NCBI GenBank assembly: GCA_958352145.1
Contig: CATWNM010000014.1
Span: 1 to 46,979 of the forward strand
Direction of reading: 5' to 3'
Origin: an uncultured Eubacteriales bacterium
GTDB lineage: Bacteria; Bacillota; Clostridia; Oscillospirales; CAG-272
DNA length: 46,979 bases
Part shown: positions 1 to 9,200 of the stretch, piece by piece
How positions within the stretch are numbered: the first letter of the stretch is position 1
Layout: every line of letters starts with the position of its first letter
Made by a program: the position numbers and the translations under genes
Notes under the pieces: generated by a model
What the model was told of the DNA's origin: nothing
Seen by the model: the letters and a program-made list of their open reading frames with translations, nothing else
Database searches by the model: none

Positions 1-276
1 GACGGAAAGTGCTTCCAATAATTTTTTTGCTTCCATATATCCCTATTCTTTCTGTGTCTGTTGAAAAACCAAAGTTTGTTCGACAGATTGATTTTTTCTG
101 CGCATATTTTAATTTAGCACATAATTTTTTAAAAATCTACCCAAATACGAAAAAAGCCGGCAATAGCGAATGCGCAGGCAAGCAAAAGCGGCGCGTTAAA
201 ATTCCGCATGACAAAGTGCACGAGAAAAAGCGAATGAAACGACTTTTTTTTTACCTTTTCATGCGGCGCAGAATCC
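1..276. other. AT-rich intergenic DNA upstream of the purine operon
   Basis: I see no convincing gene here. The open frames have no ribosome-binding site or recognisable protein. An 8-base inverted repeat (CCGCATGA at 204-211, TCATGCGG at 259-266) lies just upstream of the purE promoter, with a T-run between the arms. It could be an operator or part of an upstream terminator; neither can be decided from sequence. Confidence 0.5.
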
Positions 277-305
277 TTGACACAAAATTTTGAACATGAT
301 ATAAT
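277..305 (+). promoter_or_regulatory. Vegetative promoter of the purine operon
   Basis: TTGACA at 277-282 and TATAAT at 300-305 are both perfect consensus boxes, separated by 17 bases. Transcription would start near 312, leaving about 150 bases of GC-rich leader before the ZTP riboswitch and about 310 before purE. I found nothing recognisable in 312-460. Confidence 0.85.
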
Positions 306-462
306 AAGTACAAAAAAGAATGAACGAAACGGCATTTCCGGCACCGAAGCGCAATGGCCAACTATAGCGGAACTGCCCGTTTCCCGCTTTTTCCGGCGGC
401 ATGTCCATGATCTCACGCCGAGCACAACGCCGCCCGCGCCGCATGGCATGCATTATTTACAA

Positions 463-534
463 GGTTTTCTGCAACCGACGGATTTGTGGAGCACCACAAG
501 GGAACAGAAAATGATATGCCGGCCGTCTGGGCAC
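463..534 (+). promoter_or_regulatory. ZTP (pfl) riboswitch aptamer
   Basis: The element senses ZTP/ZMP, purine intermediates that pile up when 10-formyl-THF is short. Stem P1 pairs TTTTCTG (465-471) with CAGAAAA (505-511). Inside it a hairpin pairs TTGTGG (484-489) with CCACAA (494-499), followed by GGGAAC. The class signature, normally CCGCCTGGGC, appears as CCGTCTGGGC at 523-532. The pseudoknot pairs GACGG (477-481) with CCGTC (523-527); the usual pair is GGCGG/CCGCC, so both sides have changed together, which supports the fold. The position upstream of purE fits known ZTP switches. Confidence 0.92.
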
Positions 535-569
535 GCTTACATCTCTACAGGTAAGTTGTGCCATTTTTT
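530..569 (+). terminator. Riboswitch-controlled intrinsic terminator
   Basis: GGCAC (530-534) and CTTAC (536-540) pair with GTAAG (551-555) and GTGCC (558-562), followed by six T (564-569). The 5' arm uses bases of the aptamer signature GGGCAC, so a ligand-bound aptamer and the terminator exclude each other. This predicts an ON switch: ZTP present, read-through into purE. Confidence 0.88.
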
Positions 570-625
570 ATTTGCATCCGTCTGCGCATTTTATTCATAA
601 ATTGTGTTATTATGGAGGAAAAGTT

Positions 626-1120
626 ATGAAAAAGGTTGCAGTGGTCATGGGCAGCGACAGCGATCTGCCCATTGCGGAAAAGGCGATTTCCACACTACGT
701 GCATTCGATGTGCCCTGCGAGGTGCATATTTTTTCCGCGCACAGAACGCCCGAGGAGGCAAAAAGCTTTACGAAAACCGCACGTGAGAACGGCTTTGGCG
801 TTATCATTGCGGCCGCCGGTATGGCCGCGCATCTCGCAGGCGCCGTCGCGGCAAACACAACGCTGCCCGTAATCGGGATCCCGATCAAATCTAATACGCT
901 CGACGGCGTTGACGCCCTGCTTTCCACCGTGCAGATGCCCAGCGGCATTCCTGTAGCCACGGTTGCGATCGACGGGGCCGTAAACGCCGCTTTGCTTTCA
1001 ATTGAGATTCTCGCCGTGACCGACGAAAATCTCGCTGCACGGCTGGCGGAAAAACGCGCGGCGGACAGGCAAAAAGTCCTTGCCAAAAACGCCGCGGTCG
1101 AAGAAAAATACAATCACTGA
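626..1120 (+). CDS. purE: N5-carboxyaminoimidazole ribonucleotide mutase PurE
   Basis: PurE makes CAIR, the carboxylated imidazole intermediate of purine synthesis. The 164-residue protein has the normal length. It shows the N-terminal GSDSD phosphate-binding loop, SAHRTPEE, the AAGMAAHLAG loop and the VQMPSGIPVATVAI segment ending in NAALL, all of which look like the class I (bacterial) enzyme rather than the class II form that uses free CO2. The ATG at 626 was chosen over an upstream in-frame ATG because GGAGG (614-618) stands at the right distance and the conserved protein begins there. It is the first gene of the operon, directly behind the ZTP switch. No purK is present in the window, although class I PurE classically takes the PurK product. 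Confidence 0.96.
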   Translation: MKKVAVVMGSDSDLPIAEKAISTLRAFDVPCEVHIFSAHRTPEEAKSFTKTARENGFGVIIAAAGMAAHLAGAVAANTTLPVIGIPIKSNTLDGVDALLSTVQMPSGIPVATVAIDGAVNAALLSIEILAVTDENLAARLAEKRAADRQKVLAKNAAVEEKYNH

Positions 1121-1150
1121 ATCTATTGATAAATTTTGGAGGAAAACACC

Positions 1151-1858
1151 ATGGAAAAAACAGCGCAGCTTTACGAAGGTAAAGCGAAAAAAGTCTATGC
1201 CACGGATGATGAAAACCTTGTGATCGTAGATTACAAAGACGACGCGACCGCTTTTAACGGCCTAAAAAAAGGGACGATCCGCGGCAAAGGCGTAATCAAC
1301 AACAAAGTTACCAATCATTTAATGCAGCTTTTGGAAAAAGAAGGCGTACCGACGCACTTCGTAAAAGAACTTTCCGACCGCGAGACGCTGGTCAAAAAAG
1401 TTTCGATCGTGCCGCTCGAAGTCATTATCCGCAACATCTCAGCGGGTTCTTTTTCTAAAAAATACGGCGTAGATGAGGGCATCGTTTTTGAAGCGCCCAC
1501 CATTGAATTCTCCTACAAAAACGACGAGCTTGGCGACCCGCTGATCAACGAATACCACGCGTTGGCGCTGAAACTCGCGACAAAAGATGAAATCAATCAA
1601 ATCAAAACCATGGCTTTCCGAGTGAATGACGTTTTGAAAGGTTACTTTAAAGAACTCGGCGTCGATCTTGTAGATTTTAAGCTGGAGTTTGGTAAAACCA
1701 CGGACGGCAAATTGGTGCTGGCAGACGAAATCTCCCCCGACACCTGCCGGTTCTGGGACAGCGTGACCCATGAAAAACTGGACAAAGACCGGTTCCGCCG
1801 GGATCTTGGCGGCGTGGAAGATGCCTATGCCGAAATGATGAAACGGATCTTTAGCTGA
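1151..1858 (+). CDS. purC: SAICAR synthetase PurC
   Basis: PurC joins aspartate to CAIR using ATP, giving SAICAR. The 235-residue chain is of standard bacterial length. It starts with the typical LYEGKAKKVY strand, carries the signature VPLEVIIRN (residues 88-95) followed by ISAGSF, and has DEISPD near residue 192. The ATG at 1151 has a GGAGGAAAA ribosome-binding site at 1138-1146; a TTG further upstream in frame overlaps that site and is unlikely to be used. It lies 30 bases after purE in the same operon. Confidence 0.97.
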   Translation: MEKTAQLYEGKAKKVYATDDENLVIVDYKDDATAFNGLKKGTIRGKGVINNKVTNHLMQLLEKEGVPTHFVKELSDRETLVKKVSIVPLEVIIRNISAGSFSKKYGVDEGIVFEAPTIEFSYKNDELGDPLINEYHALALKLATKDEINQIKTMAFRVNDVLKGYFKELGVDLVDFKLEFGKTTDGKLVLADEISPDTCRFWDSVTHEKLDKDRFRRDLGGVEDAYAEMMKRIFS

Positions 1859-1888
1859 TCCGTATTGATAATTTTAAGGAAAGAGCGA

Positions 1889-3328
1889 ATGAGTAATTTA
1901 AGAGAAGAATGCGGCGTATTCGGCGTTTATTCTCCAAATACCGCCGATTTGGCGCGCACAGTCTATTATGGGCTGTTCGCCCTTCAGCACCGCGGTCAGG
2001 AAAGCTGCGGCATTGTCGTCAACGACGACGGCATCTTCCGCACGCACAAAGATACCGGGCTTGTCAACGATGTTTTTACACCTGAAGTGCTCGAAACGCT
2101 TGGCGAGGGGAAGATGGCGGTCGGACACGTCCGCTACGGCACAACCGGATCGAACGACCGCGTCAACGCGCAGCCGATCGTTGTAAACCATATCAAAGGG
2201 CATATGGCACTGGCGCACAATGGCAATCTGACCAATTCCTACGAACTGCGCGCCGCGCTGGAAATGGAAGGCTCCATTTTTCACACGACAAGCGACACGG
2301 AAGTCATTTCTTATATGATTACCAAAGAGCGTCTGACAGCGCCCTCCATCGAGGAAGCGGTCAACCGCGCTATGAATAGACTCGGCGGCGCGTATTCGCT
2401 TGTGATCATGTCCCCCTCCAAACTGATCGCCGTCCGGGACGAAAACGGGTTTCGCCCGCTGTGCTACGGCAAAACGCCGGACGGGGCCTATGTCGTCGCT
2501 TCGGAAAGCTGCGCGCTGGACGCAGTCGGCGCGACACTCGTCCGCGATCTTGAAGCAGGCGAAATCCTGGTGTTTGACGCAAACGGAATCCGCAGCATCC
2601 GCGATCACTGCGGCAAAAAGCATCCCACGTTCTGCGTATTCGAATATATTTACTTTGCGCGTCCGGACTCCGTTATCGAAGGCTGCACAGTGCACACCGC
2701 GCGCATGCGCGCAGGCGCATTCCTCGCGCTGGAACATCCCGTGCAGGCCGACGTCGTCATCGGCGTGCCCGACTCAGGCATTGACGCCGCGGTCGGCTAC
2801 TCCAAGCAATCGGGCATCCCCTATGAGATTGGCTTTATCAAAAACAAGTATATTGGGCGCACGTTTATCGCGCCGGGTCAAAAAAGCCGCGAGGACAAGG
2901 TGCGGATCAAACTCAATCCGATACCGGATGTGGTGCGCGGCAAACGCATTGTTCTGATCGACGACTCTATCGTCCGCGGCACGACCAGCGCGCGCATCGT
3001 GCGCCTGCTGCGCGAAGCCGGCGCCAAGGAAATCCATATGCGGGTATCCGCGCCGCCGTTTTTGAATCCCTGCTACTACGGCACCGATATCGACTCGCGG
3101 GAAAACCTGATCGCATGCCGCCATACCGTAGAAGAAACGGCCAAAATTATCGACGTCGACACACTGGGATACCTCAGCGTCGACAGCGTGACGAAACTTG
3201 CCTATGGAATCAATGGGAAAGGTTATTGCTGCGCTTGTTTCAACGGCGTATATCCGACGGATGTTCCGTCCGAAGCGCATAAAAACCGATTTGAAAGTAA
3301 AATTTCCGAAAACGGGAAAGGCGAATAA
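1889..3328 (+). CDS. purF: Amidophosphoribosyltransferase PurF
   Basis: PurF is the committed step of purine synthesis: PRPP plus glutamine gives phosphoribosylamine. The 479-residue protein has an N-terminal Ntn-type glutaminase domain whose nucleophile is Cys8, after a short propeptide that would be cleaved. A C-terminal phosphoribosyltransferase domain follows, with the PRPP motif VLIDDSIVRGTTS (from residue 355). Cysteines at about 249, 395, 447 and 450 match the four ligands of the oxygen-sensitive 4Fe-4S cluster known from the Bacillus type, which suits an anaerobe. The start at 1889 is preceded by AAGGAAAGAG and leaves the expected propeptide. It lies 30 bases after purC. Confidence 0.97.
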   Translation: MSNLREECGVFGVYSPNTADLARTVYYGLFALQHRGQESCGIVVNDDGIFRTHKDTGLVNDVFTPEVLETLGEGKMAVGHVRYGTTGSNDRVNAQPIVVNHIKGHMALAHNGNLTNSYELRAALEMEGSIFHTTSDTEVISYMITKERLTAPSIEEAVNRAMNRLGGAYSLVIMSPSKLIAVRDENGFRPLCYGKTPDGAYVVASESCALDAVGATLVRDLEAGEILVFDANGIRSIRDHCGKKHPTFCVFEYIYFARPDSVIEGCTVHTARMRAGAFLALEHPVQADVVIGVPDSGIDAAVGYSKQSGIPYEIGFIKNKYIGRTFIAPGQKSREDKVRIKLNPIPDVVRGKRIVLIDDSIVRGTTSARIVRLLREAGAKEIHMRVSAPPFLNPCYYGTDIDSRENLIACRHTVEETAKIIDVDTLGYLSVDSVTKLAYGINGKGYCCACFNGVYPTDVPSEAHKNRFESKISENGKGE

Positions 3329-3344
3329 ATCAGCGGAGGACATT

Positions 3345-4385
3345 ATGAAAAATTCAAAATCCGAAAGCTACGCCGCCGCAGGCGTGGACATCACCGCCGG
3401 CTACCGCGCCGTAGAACTGATGAAGCAGCACGTCGCGCGCACCATGACGAGCGGCGTATGTTCGGACGTCGGCGGATTCGGCGGTCTGTTTGAACTCGAT
3501 GTGCACGGCATGGAACGCCCTGTACTTGTCAGCGGCACGGACGGCGTAGGCACAAAGCTGAAGCTTGCGTTTCTGATGGACAAGCACGACACCGTAGGCA
3601 TTGACTGCGTCGCCATGTGCGTCAACGACATCATCTGCTGCGGAGCAAAACCGCTCTTCTTTTTGGACTATATCGCCTGTGGAAAAAATATTCCCGAGCG
3701 TATCGCAGACATCGTAAAAGGCGTTGCAGAAGGCTGCGTACAGTCAGGCGCAGCGCTGATCGGCGGCGAAACTGCCGAAATGCCGGGCTTTTATCCGCAG
3801 GATGAATATGACCTTGCCGGTTTTGCAGTCGGCGCGGTAGACAAATCCAAAATCATCGACAACAAACGTATGCGCCGGGGTGATGTGGTCATCGCGCTTC
3901 CTTCAAGCGGCGTGCATTCCAACGGCTTTTCATTGGTGCGAAAAGTCTTTGGCGTGGAAAGTGGCGATCTCTGCGCAAAAATAGACGAACTTGGCGGAAA
4001 ATCCCTCGGCGAAGCGCTGCTGACTCCCACAAAAATCTATGTCAAACCGATGCTGGCGCTGACCAGTTCAGTCGAAGTGCACGGCGTTTCCCATATCACG
4101 GGCGGCGGTTTTTATGAAAATATTCCGCGCAGCATTCCAAACGGGCTCGGTGCTAAAATCGAAAAGCGCGCTGTCCGCGTGCTGCCCATCTTTGATCTCA
4201 TTGCAAGCGCCGGCGGCATTCCAGAGCGCGATATGTTCAACACTTTCAATATGGGCGTAGGCATGAGCGCCATCATTTCAGCCTCCGATGCAGACCGTGC
4301 GCTCTCCGTTTTGCATGCGCAGGGAGAAGATGCCTATACCATCGGCGAAATCATTGAAAGCGAGGACAAAATCACCATATGCTGA
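3345..4385 (+). CDS. purM: AIR synthetase PurM
   Basis: PurM closes the imidazole ring, turning FGAM into AIR with ATP. The 346-residue protein is of normal size. It shows the early YAAAGVDITAGYRAV segment, the SGTDGVGTKLKLAF nucleotide loop, AMCVNDI and the GGETAEMPGFY motif. The ATG at 3345 follows a GCGGAGGA ribosome-binding site. The open frame extends upstream into purF, but that part is out-of-frame purF sequence. It sits 16 bases after purF, and its 3' end overlaps purN by 7 bases, which suggests translational coupling. Confidence 0.97.
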   Translation: MKNSKSESYAAAGVDITAGYRAVELMKQHVARTMTSGVCSDVGGFGGLFELDVHGMERPVLVSGTDGVGTKLKLAFLMDKHDTVGIDCVAMCVNDIICCGAKPLFFLDYIACGKNIPERIADIVKGVAEGCVQSGAALIGGETAEMPGFYPQDEYDLAGFAVGAVDKSKIIDNKRMRRGDVVIALPSSGVHSNGFSLVRKVFGVESGDLCAKIDELGGKSLGEALLTPTKIYVKPMLALTSSVEVHGVSHITGGGFYENIPRSIPNGLGAKIEKRAVRVLPIFDLIASAGGIPERDMFNTFNMGVGMSAIISASDADRALSVLHAQGEDAYTIGEIIESEDKITIC

Positions 4386-4990
4386 AAGCAAGAATCGCCG
4401 TACTGGTCTCGGGCGGCGGCACCAATTTGCAGGCGCTCATCGACGCGCAGCGGAGCGGAATTTTGAAAAGCGGCACGATCGAACTGGTCATCTCCAATAA
4501 AGCAGACGCCTATGCGCTCACGCGCGCCAGCGCCGCCGGAATTAAGATTTCAATTATCACAAAAGGAGACTGCGCCGGCACGGACGATTTCGAGGCCCGG
4601 CTGACCAGACTTCTTCGCGAAAACAAAATCGACCTTATTATTCTGGCCGGGTTTATGTGCATCCTGTCCGAAAAATTCACCAGCGCGTTTCCAAACCGAA
4701 TCATCAACGTGCACCCGTCGCTGATTCCGTCTTTCTGCGGAAAAGGCTATTATGGTCTCAAAGTCCATGAGGCGGCGCTCGCATACGGCGTGAAAATCAC
4801 CGGCGCAACCGTGCATTTTGTCAACGAGGTGCCGGACGGCGGAAAAATTATCATGCAAAAAGCGGTCGCCATCCGCAAATGCGATACGCCTGAAATCCTG
4901 CAGCAGCGTGTGATGCGTCAGGCGGAATGGGTAATCCTGCCCCGCGCAGCCGAACGAGTCTGCGCGAATATTCTGAAAGAGAAAATTTAA
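4379..4990 (+). CDS. purN: GAR transformylase PurN
   Basis: PurN transfers a formyl group from 10-formyl-THF to GAR. The 203-residue protein opens with the IAVLVSGGGTNLQAL phosphate loop. The catalytic set is present: Asn110 and His112 in NVHPSLIPSF and Asp153 in VPDGGKII. The formyl donor is what Fhs, at the end of this operon, supplies. It overlaps the purM stop codon by 7 bases. In many Firmicutes purH follows directly; here purD follows after only 19 bases, so purH is missing from its usual place. Confidence 0.96.
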   Translation: MLKARIAVLVSGGGTNLQALIDAQRSGILKSGTIELVISNKADAYALTRASAAGIKISIITKGDCAGTDDFEARLTRLLRENKIDLIILAGFMCILSEKFTSAFPNRIINVHPSLIPSFCGKGYYGLKVHEAALAYGVKITGATVHFVNEVPDGGKIIMQKAVAIRKCDTPEILQQRVMRQAEWVILPRAAERVCANILKEKI

Positions 4991-5009
4991 CAAACAGCGG
5001 AGGAAGCTT

Positions 5010-6281
5010 ATGAACATACTGGTCGTAGGCGGAGGAGGACGCGAACACGCCATTATCAAAAAACTAAAAGAAAACCGAGCGGTAACCAAAATATACGCGC
5101 TTCCCGGAAACGGCGGCATCGCAGCCGACGCCGAATGTGTTTCTGTCGGCGCAAAAGACATCGATGGCATCGTCCGTTTTGCCTGCGGACATGCCATCGA
5201 TTATGCGGTCGTCGCACCGGACGACCCGCTGGTGCTCGGCGCAGTGGACGCGCTTGCGCAGGCGGGCATTCCCTGCTTTGGCCCGTCACGCGCCGCCGCG
5301 GCTATTGAGGGAAGCAAAATTTTTGCAAAAAACCTGATGAAAAAATACCAGATTCCGACCGCCGCCTACGCGGTATTCGACACAGCAGCTGCTGCGCTTG
5401 CCTATCTCGAAAACGCGCCCCTGCCCACCGTAATCAAAGCCGACGGCCTCGCGCTTGGCAAAGGCGTTGTAATCGCCGAAACCAAAGAAGAGGCCATTTT
5501 AGCCGTGCGTTCGATGATGGAGGACAAGGTTTTTGGCGAAAGCGGCAGCCGCGTTGTAATCGAGGAGTTTCTCCGCGGCCCGGAGGTATCGGTGCTCGCG
5601 TTTACCGACGGCAAAACCGTCGTACCGATGATCTCCTCCATGGATCACAAGCGCGCGCTCGATGGGGACTGCGGACTGAATACCGGCGGCATGGGAACGA
5701 TCGCGCCAAACCCTTTCTATACAAAGGAAATCGCCGCACGCTGTATGGAGACGATTTTCCAACCGACGATTGAAGCGATGCGCGCAGAAGGCCGCGCTTT
5801 CCGCGGATGCTTATATTTTGGCCTGATGCTGACTGCGGACGGACCGAAAGTCATTGAATACAACTGTCGTTTCGGCGACCCGGAAACACAAGTCGTACTC
5901 CCGCTTTTAAAGAGCGATCTGCTTTCGATCATGCAGGCGACCACAAACGGGACGCTGACGTCTGAAATGGTCGAATTTTCCGACGAATGCGCCGCCTGCG
6001 TTGTCATGGCCTCGGGCGGCTATCCGAAAAGCTATTCGACTGGTTATACCATCGACATTCCCGACGCGCTTTTGGATTCGGTATACGTCGCGGGCGCAAA
6101 GCTTGAGAATGGCAGGCTGAAAACGGCAGGCGGCCGGGTACTCGGCGTCTGCGCGACGGGAAAAACACTGCGCGAGGCGCTGGACACAGCGTATCGGAAT
6201 GTCGAACGCATTCATTTCAAAGACGCGCATTACCGCCGGGACATCGGCGCTCGGGCGCTTGCGGCAGCAGAGGAGAACTAA
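5010..6281 (+). CDS. purD: Phosphoribosylamine-glycine ligase PurD
   Basis: PurD joins glycine to phosphoribosylamine with ATP, giving GAR. It is an ATP-grasp enzyme of 423 residues, the usual length. Visible marks are the N-terminal ILVVGGGGREHAI loop, PTVIKADGLALGKGV, the metal-binding region GMGTIAPNPFYT, and YNCRFGDPETQ. A GCGGAGGAAGC ribosome-binding site precedes the ATG. Its ribosome-binding region lies in the 19 bases after purN. The gene lies fourth from the end of the riboswitch-led operon. Confidence 0.97.
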   Translation: MNILVVGGGGREHAIIKKLKENRAVTKIYALPGNGGIAADAECVSVGAKDIDGIVRFACGHAIDYAVVAPDDPLVLGAVDALAQAGIPCFGPSRAAAAIEGSKIFAKNLMKKYQIPTAAYAVFDTAAAALAYLENAPLPTVIKADGLALGKGVVIAETKEEAILAVRSMMEDKVFGESGSRVVIEEFLRGPEVSVLAFTDGKTVVPMISSMDHKRALDGDCGLNTGGMGTIAPNPFYTKEIAARCMETIFQPTIEAMRAEGRAFRGCLYFGLMLTADGPKVIEYNCRFGDPETQVVLPLLKSDLLSIMQATTNGTLTSEMVEFSDECAACVVMASGGYPKSYSTGYTIDIPDALLDSVYVAGAKLENGRLKTAGGRVLGVCATGKTLREALDTAYRNVERIHFKDAHYRRDIGARALAAAEEN

Positions 6282-6284
6282 CTG

Positions 6285-9200
6285 ATGGTTTATAGAGTAT
6301 ATGTAGAAAAAAAGAAAGAACTTGCCAATGAAGCGGCCGCACTGTGCGCCGACGCACGCACACTGCTCGGCGTCACGGCGCTGGAGGATGTACGCATCCT
6401 CAACCGCTACGATGTGGAAAACATTGACGAGGCGCTGTTCGAATACGCAAAGCGCACTGTTTTCTCAGAGCCGCAGCTCGATCTGATCTATGATCATCCG
6501 GATCTTTCGGGCGCGCGCGCTTTCGCCGTGGAGTATCTCCCAGGGCAGTTCGATCAGCGCGCGGACAGTGCGGCGCAATGCATTCAGATCATCTCCTGCG
6601 GAGATCGTCCGCTTGTACGCACGGCAAAGCTCTATTTGCTTTATGGCGCGCTGTCTGAATTGGAAATTACACGCATCAAAAAATATGTAATTAATCCGGT
6701 GGAAGCGCGCGAGGCCTCCTTTGCCTCCTTTGAAACGCTCCGCGCAGACTGGGAGATTCCGTCCGGCGTTGAAACACTGACCGGCTTTTGCGAGATGGAA
6801 GAAAAGGCGCTTTCACCCTGTATTCAGAAATACGGCCTTGCCATGGATGAAAACGACCTCGCGTTCTGTCGCGACTATTTTCGCGGCGAGCACCGCGACC
6901 CGACGATTACCGAACTGCGCATGATCGACACCTATTGGTCAGATCACTGCCGGCATACGACGTTTCTGACCACGCTGGATAATGTAACTTTTGAAGACAA
7001 GCTTTTAGAAGACGCCTATACGCAGTATCTTCGCGTGCGGGCGCAGCTTGGACGCAAAAAGCCGGTCTGTCTGATGGACATCGCAACCATAGCCGTTCGT
7101 CACCTGCGCGCCGCAGGCATGCTGGACAAGCTGGACGAATCCGAAGAGATCAACGCCTGTACGGTAAAAATGACCGTTACAATAGACGGAAAAGAAGAAC
7201 CGTGGCTTCTTCTCTTCAAAAACGAAACGCACAACCATCCGACCGAAATAGAACCGTTCGGCGGCGCGGCAACCTGTATCGGCGGCGCGATCCGCGATCC
7301 ACTGTCCGGGCGGGCCTACGTTTACGGCGCTATGCGTGTGACCGGCGCGGCAAATCCGCTGCGCCCGGTAGAAGAAACGCTGCCCGGCAAACTTCCGCAG
7401 AGGAAAATCGTCACAACGGCGGCAGCGGGCTATTCCTCTTACGGAAACCAGATTGGGCTTGCAACTGGTATCGTAGACGAGATCTATCACGACGGCTACG
7501 CGGCAAAACGCATGGAAATCGGCGCTGTTGTCGCCGCGGCTCCAGCCAAAAACGTCCGCCGCGAGCGCCCAGCGCCCGGGGATCTCGTCGTGCTGCTCGG
7601 CGGCAGAACCGGCCGCGATGGCTGCGGCGGTGCGACTGGCTCTTCAAAATCACACGATCTCCATTCGCTCGAAAGCTGCGGCGCCGAGGTGCAAAAAGGC
7701 AACGCGCCTGAAGAACGCAAACTGCAGCGCCTGTTCCGCAGCGGCGAGGTCTGCCGCATGATTAAGCGCTGCAACGATTTCGGCGCGGGCGGTGTTTCGG
7801 TTGCGGTCGGAGAACTGGCCGACGGCTTGGACATTGACCTGAATAAAGTGACCAAAAAATATGAAGGCCTTGACGGCACCGAACTTGCGATCAGCGAATC
7901 GCAGGAACGCATGGCCGTTGTTATCGCGCCCGAAAGCCGCGACCGCTTTTTCGAGTTGGCAGCCGCCGAAAATCTGGAAGCGACCGTGATTGCCGCCGTA
8001 AAAGCGGAACCGCGCCTGACCATGCGCTGGAACGGAAAAACGATCGTAGATATTTCACGCGATTTTCTTAATTCCAACGGTGCGGAAAAACACATGGAAG
8101 CGATTCTTTGCGCGCCACAGGCATTTGAAAAAGCTTTACCCGAGGATTTTTGCACCGGTCTTGGCAATTTGGCGGAAGATCTCAACGTCTGTTCAAAGCG
8201 CGGCCTTTCCGAACGCTTTGACTCCACGATCGGCGCCGGCACGGTTCTAATGCCATTCGGCGGAAAATATCAATTGACGCCGATCCAGGCTATGGTGCAG
8301 AAAATCTCACTGGAAACCGGAAATACCGACGACTGCTCGCTGATGGCTTTCGGTTACAATCCGTTTATCACCGAACAAAGTCCTTTCCACGGCGCTTATC
8401 TCGCCGTTGTGGAATCGGTTGCGAAGCTGATTGCCACCGGCGCGGCCTTCCAAGACGTGTACCTTACTTTCCAGGAATATTTCGAACGGCTCGGCCGCGA
8501 TCCGAAGCGCTGGGGAAAACCTGTATCAGCGCTGCTCGGTGCGTTTCGTGCGCAGATGGAACTGGGGATCGGCGCGATCGGCGGAAAAGACTCGATGAGC
8601 GGTTCTTTTGAAAATTTAGACGTCCCCCCTACCCTGGTTTCCTTTGCGGTCACAACCTCAAAAACGAAACATATCCTTTCACCGGAATTCAAGGAAGCGG
8701 AACACCGCGTCGTTCTCCTTGCGCCGGAATACAGCGGCGAAGGTCTGCCCGACGCCAAATCGCTGCTGAATCTATTTAACCGCGTCACGGCGCTGATGCG
8801 CGCGGGCAAAGTCGCGGCGGCATGGACGCCGGGTTACGGCGGAATTTCCGAAGCGATTTTAAAAATGTGCTTTGGAAACATGCTCGGCTTCCGATTTGAG
8901 GACGCGCTCCCGCTCGAACTTTTGTTCGGATATCGCTACGGCGCGTTTGTACTGGAACTCACGGACAACAGCGACGTCGGCGTATTGCTCGGCACGACCA
9001 CAAACGACGGTTCGATCAAATATGGAGACGCCGCGTGTCCGCTTAACAGGCTTCTCGGTATGTACGAGGACAAACTGGAAAGCGTATTCCCGTGCAAAGT
9101 TTCAGAGAAATCCAAAGCCGCGCCGAATTTGACGTTTGAATCCGGCACACAACATCGTTCGCCTGCGCTGAAGACCGCAAAACCGCGTGTGATTATCCCC

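Noticed and set aside
312..625. Guanine/adenine-type purine riboswitch upstream of purE
   Set aside because: The characteristic conserved loops and three-way junction are absent, whereas the ZTP signature, stems and pseudoknot are all present.
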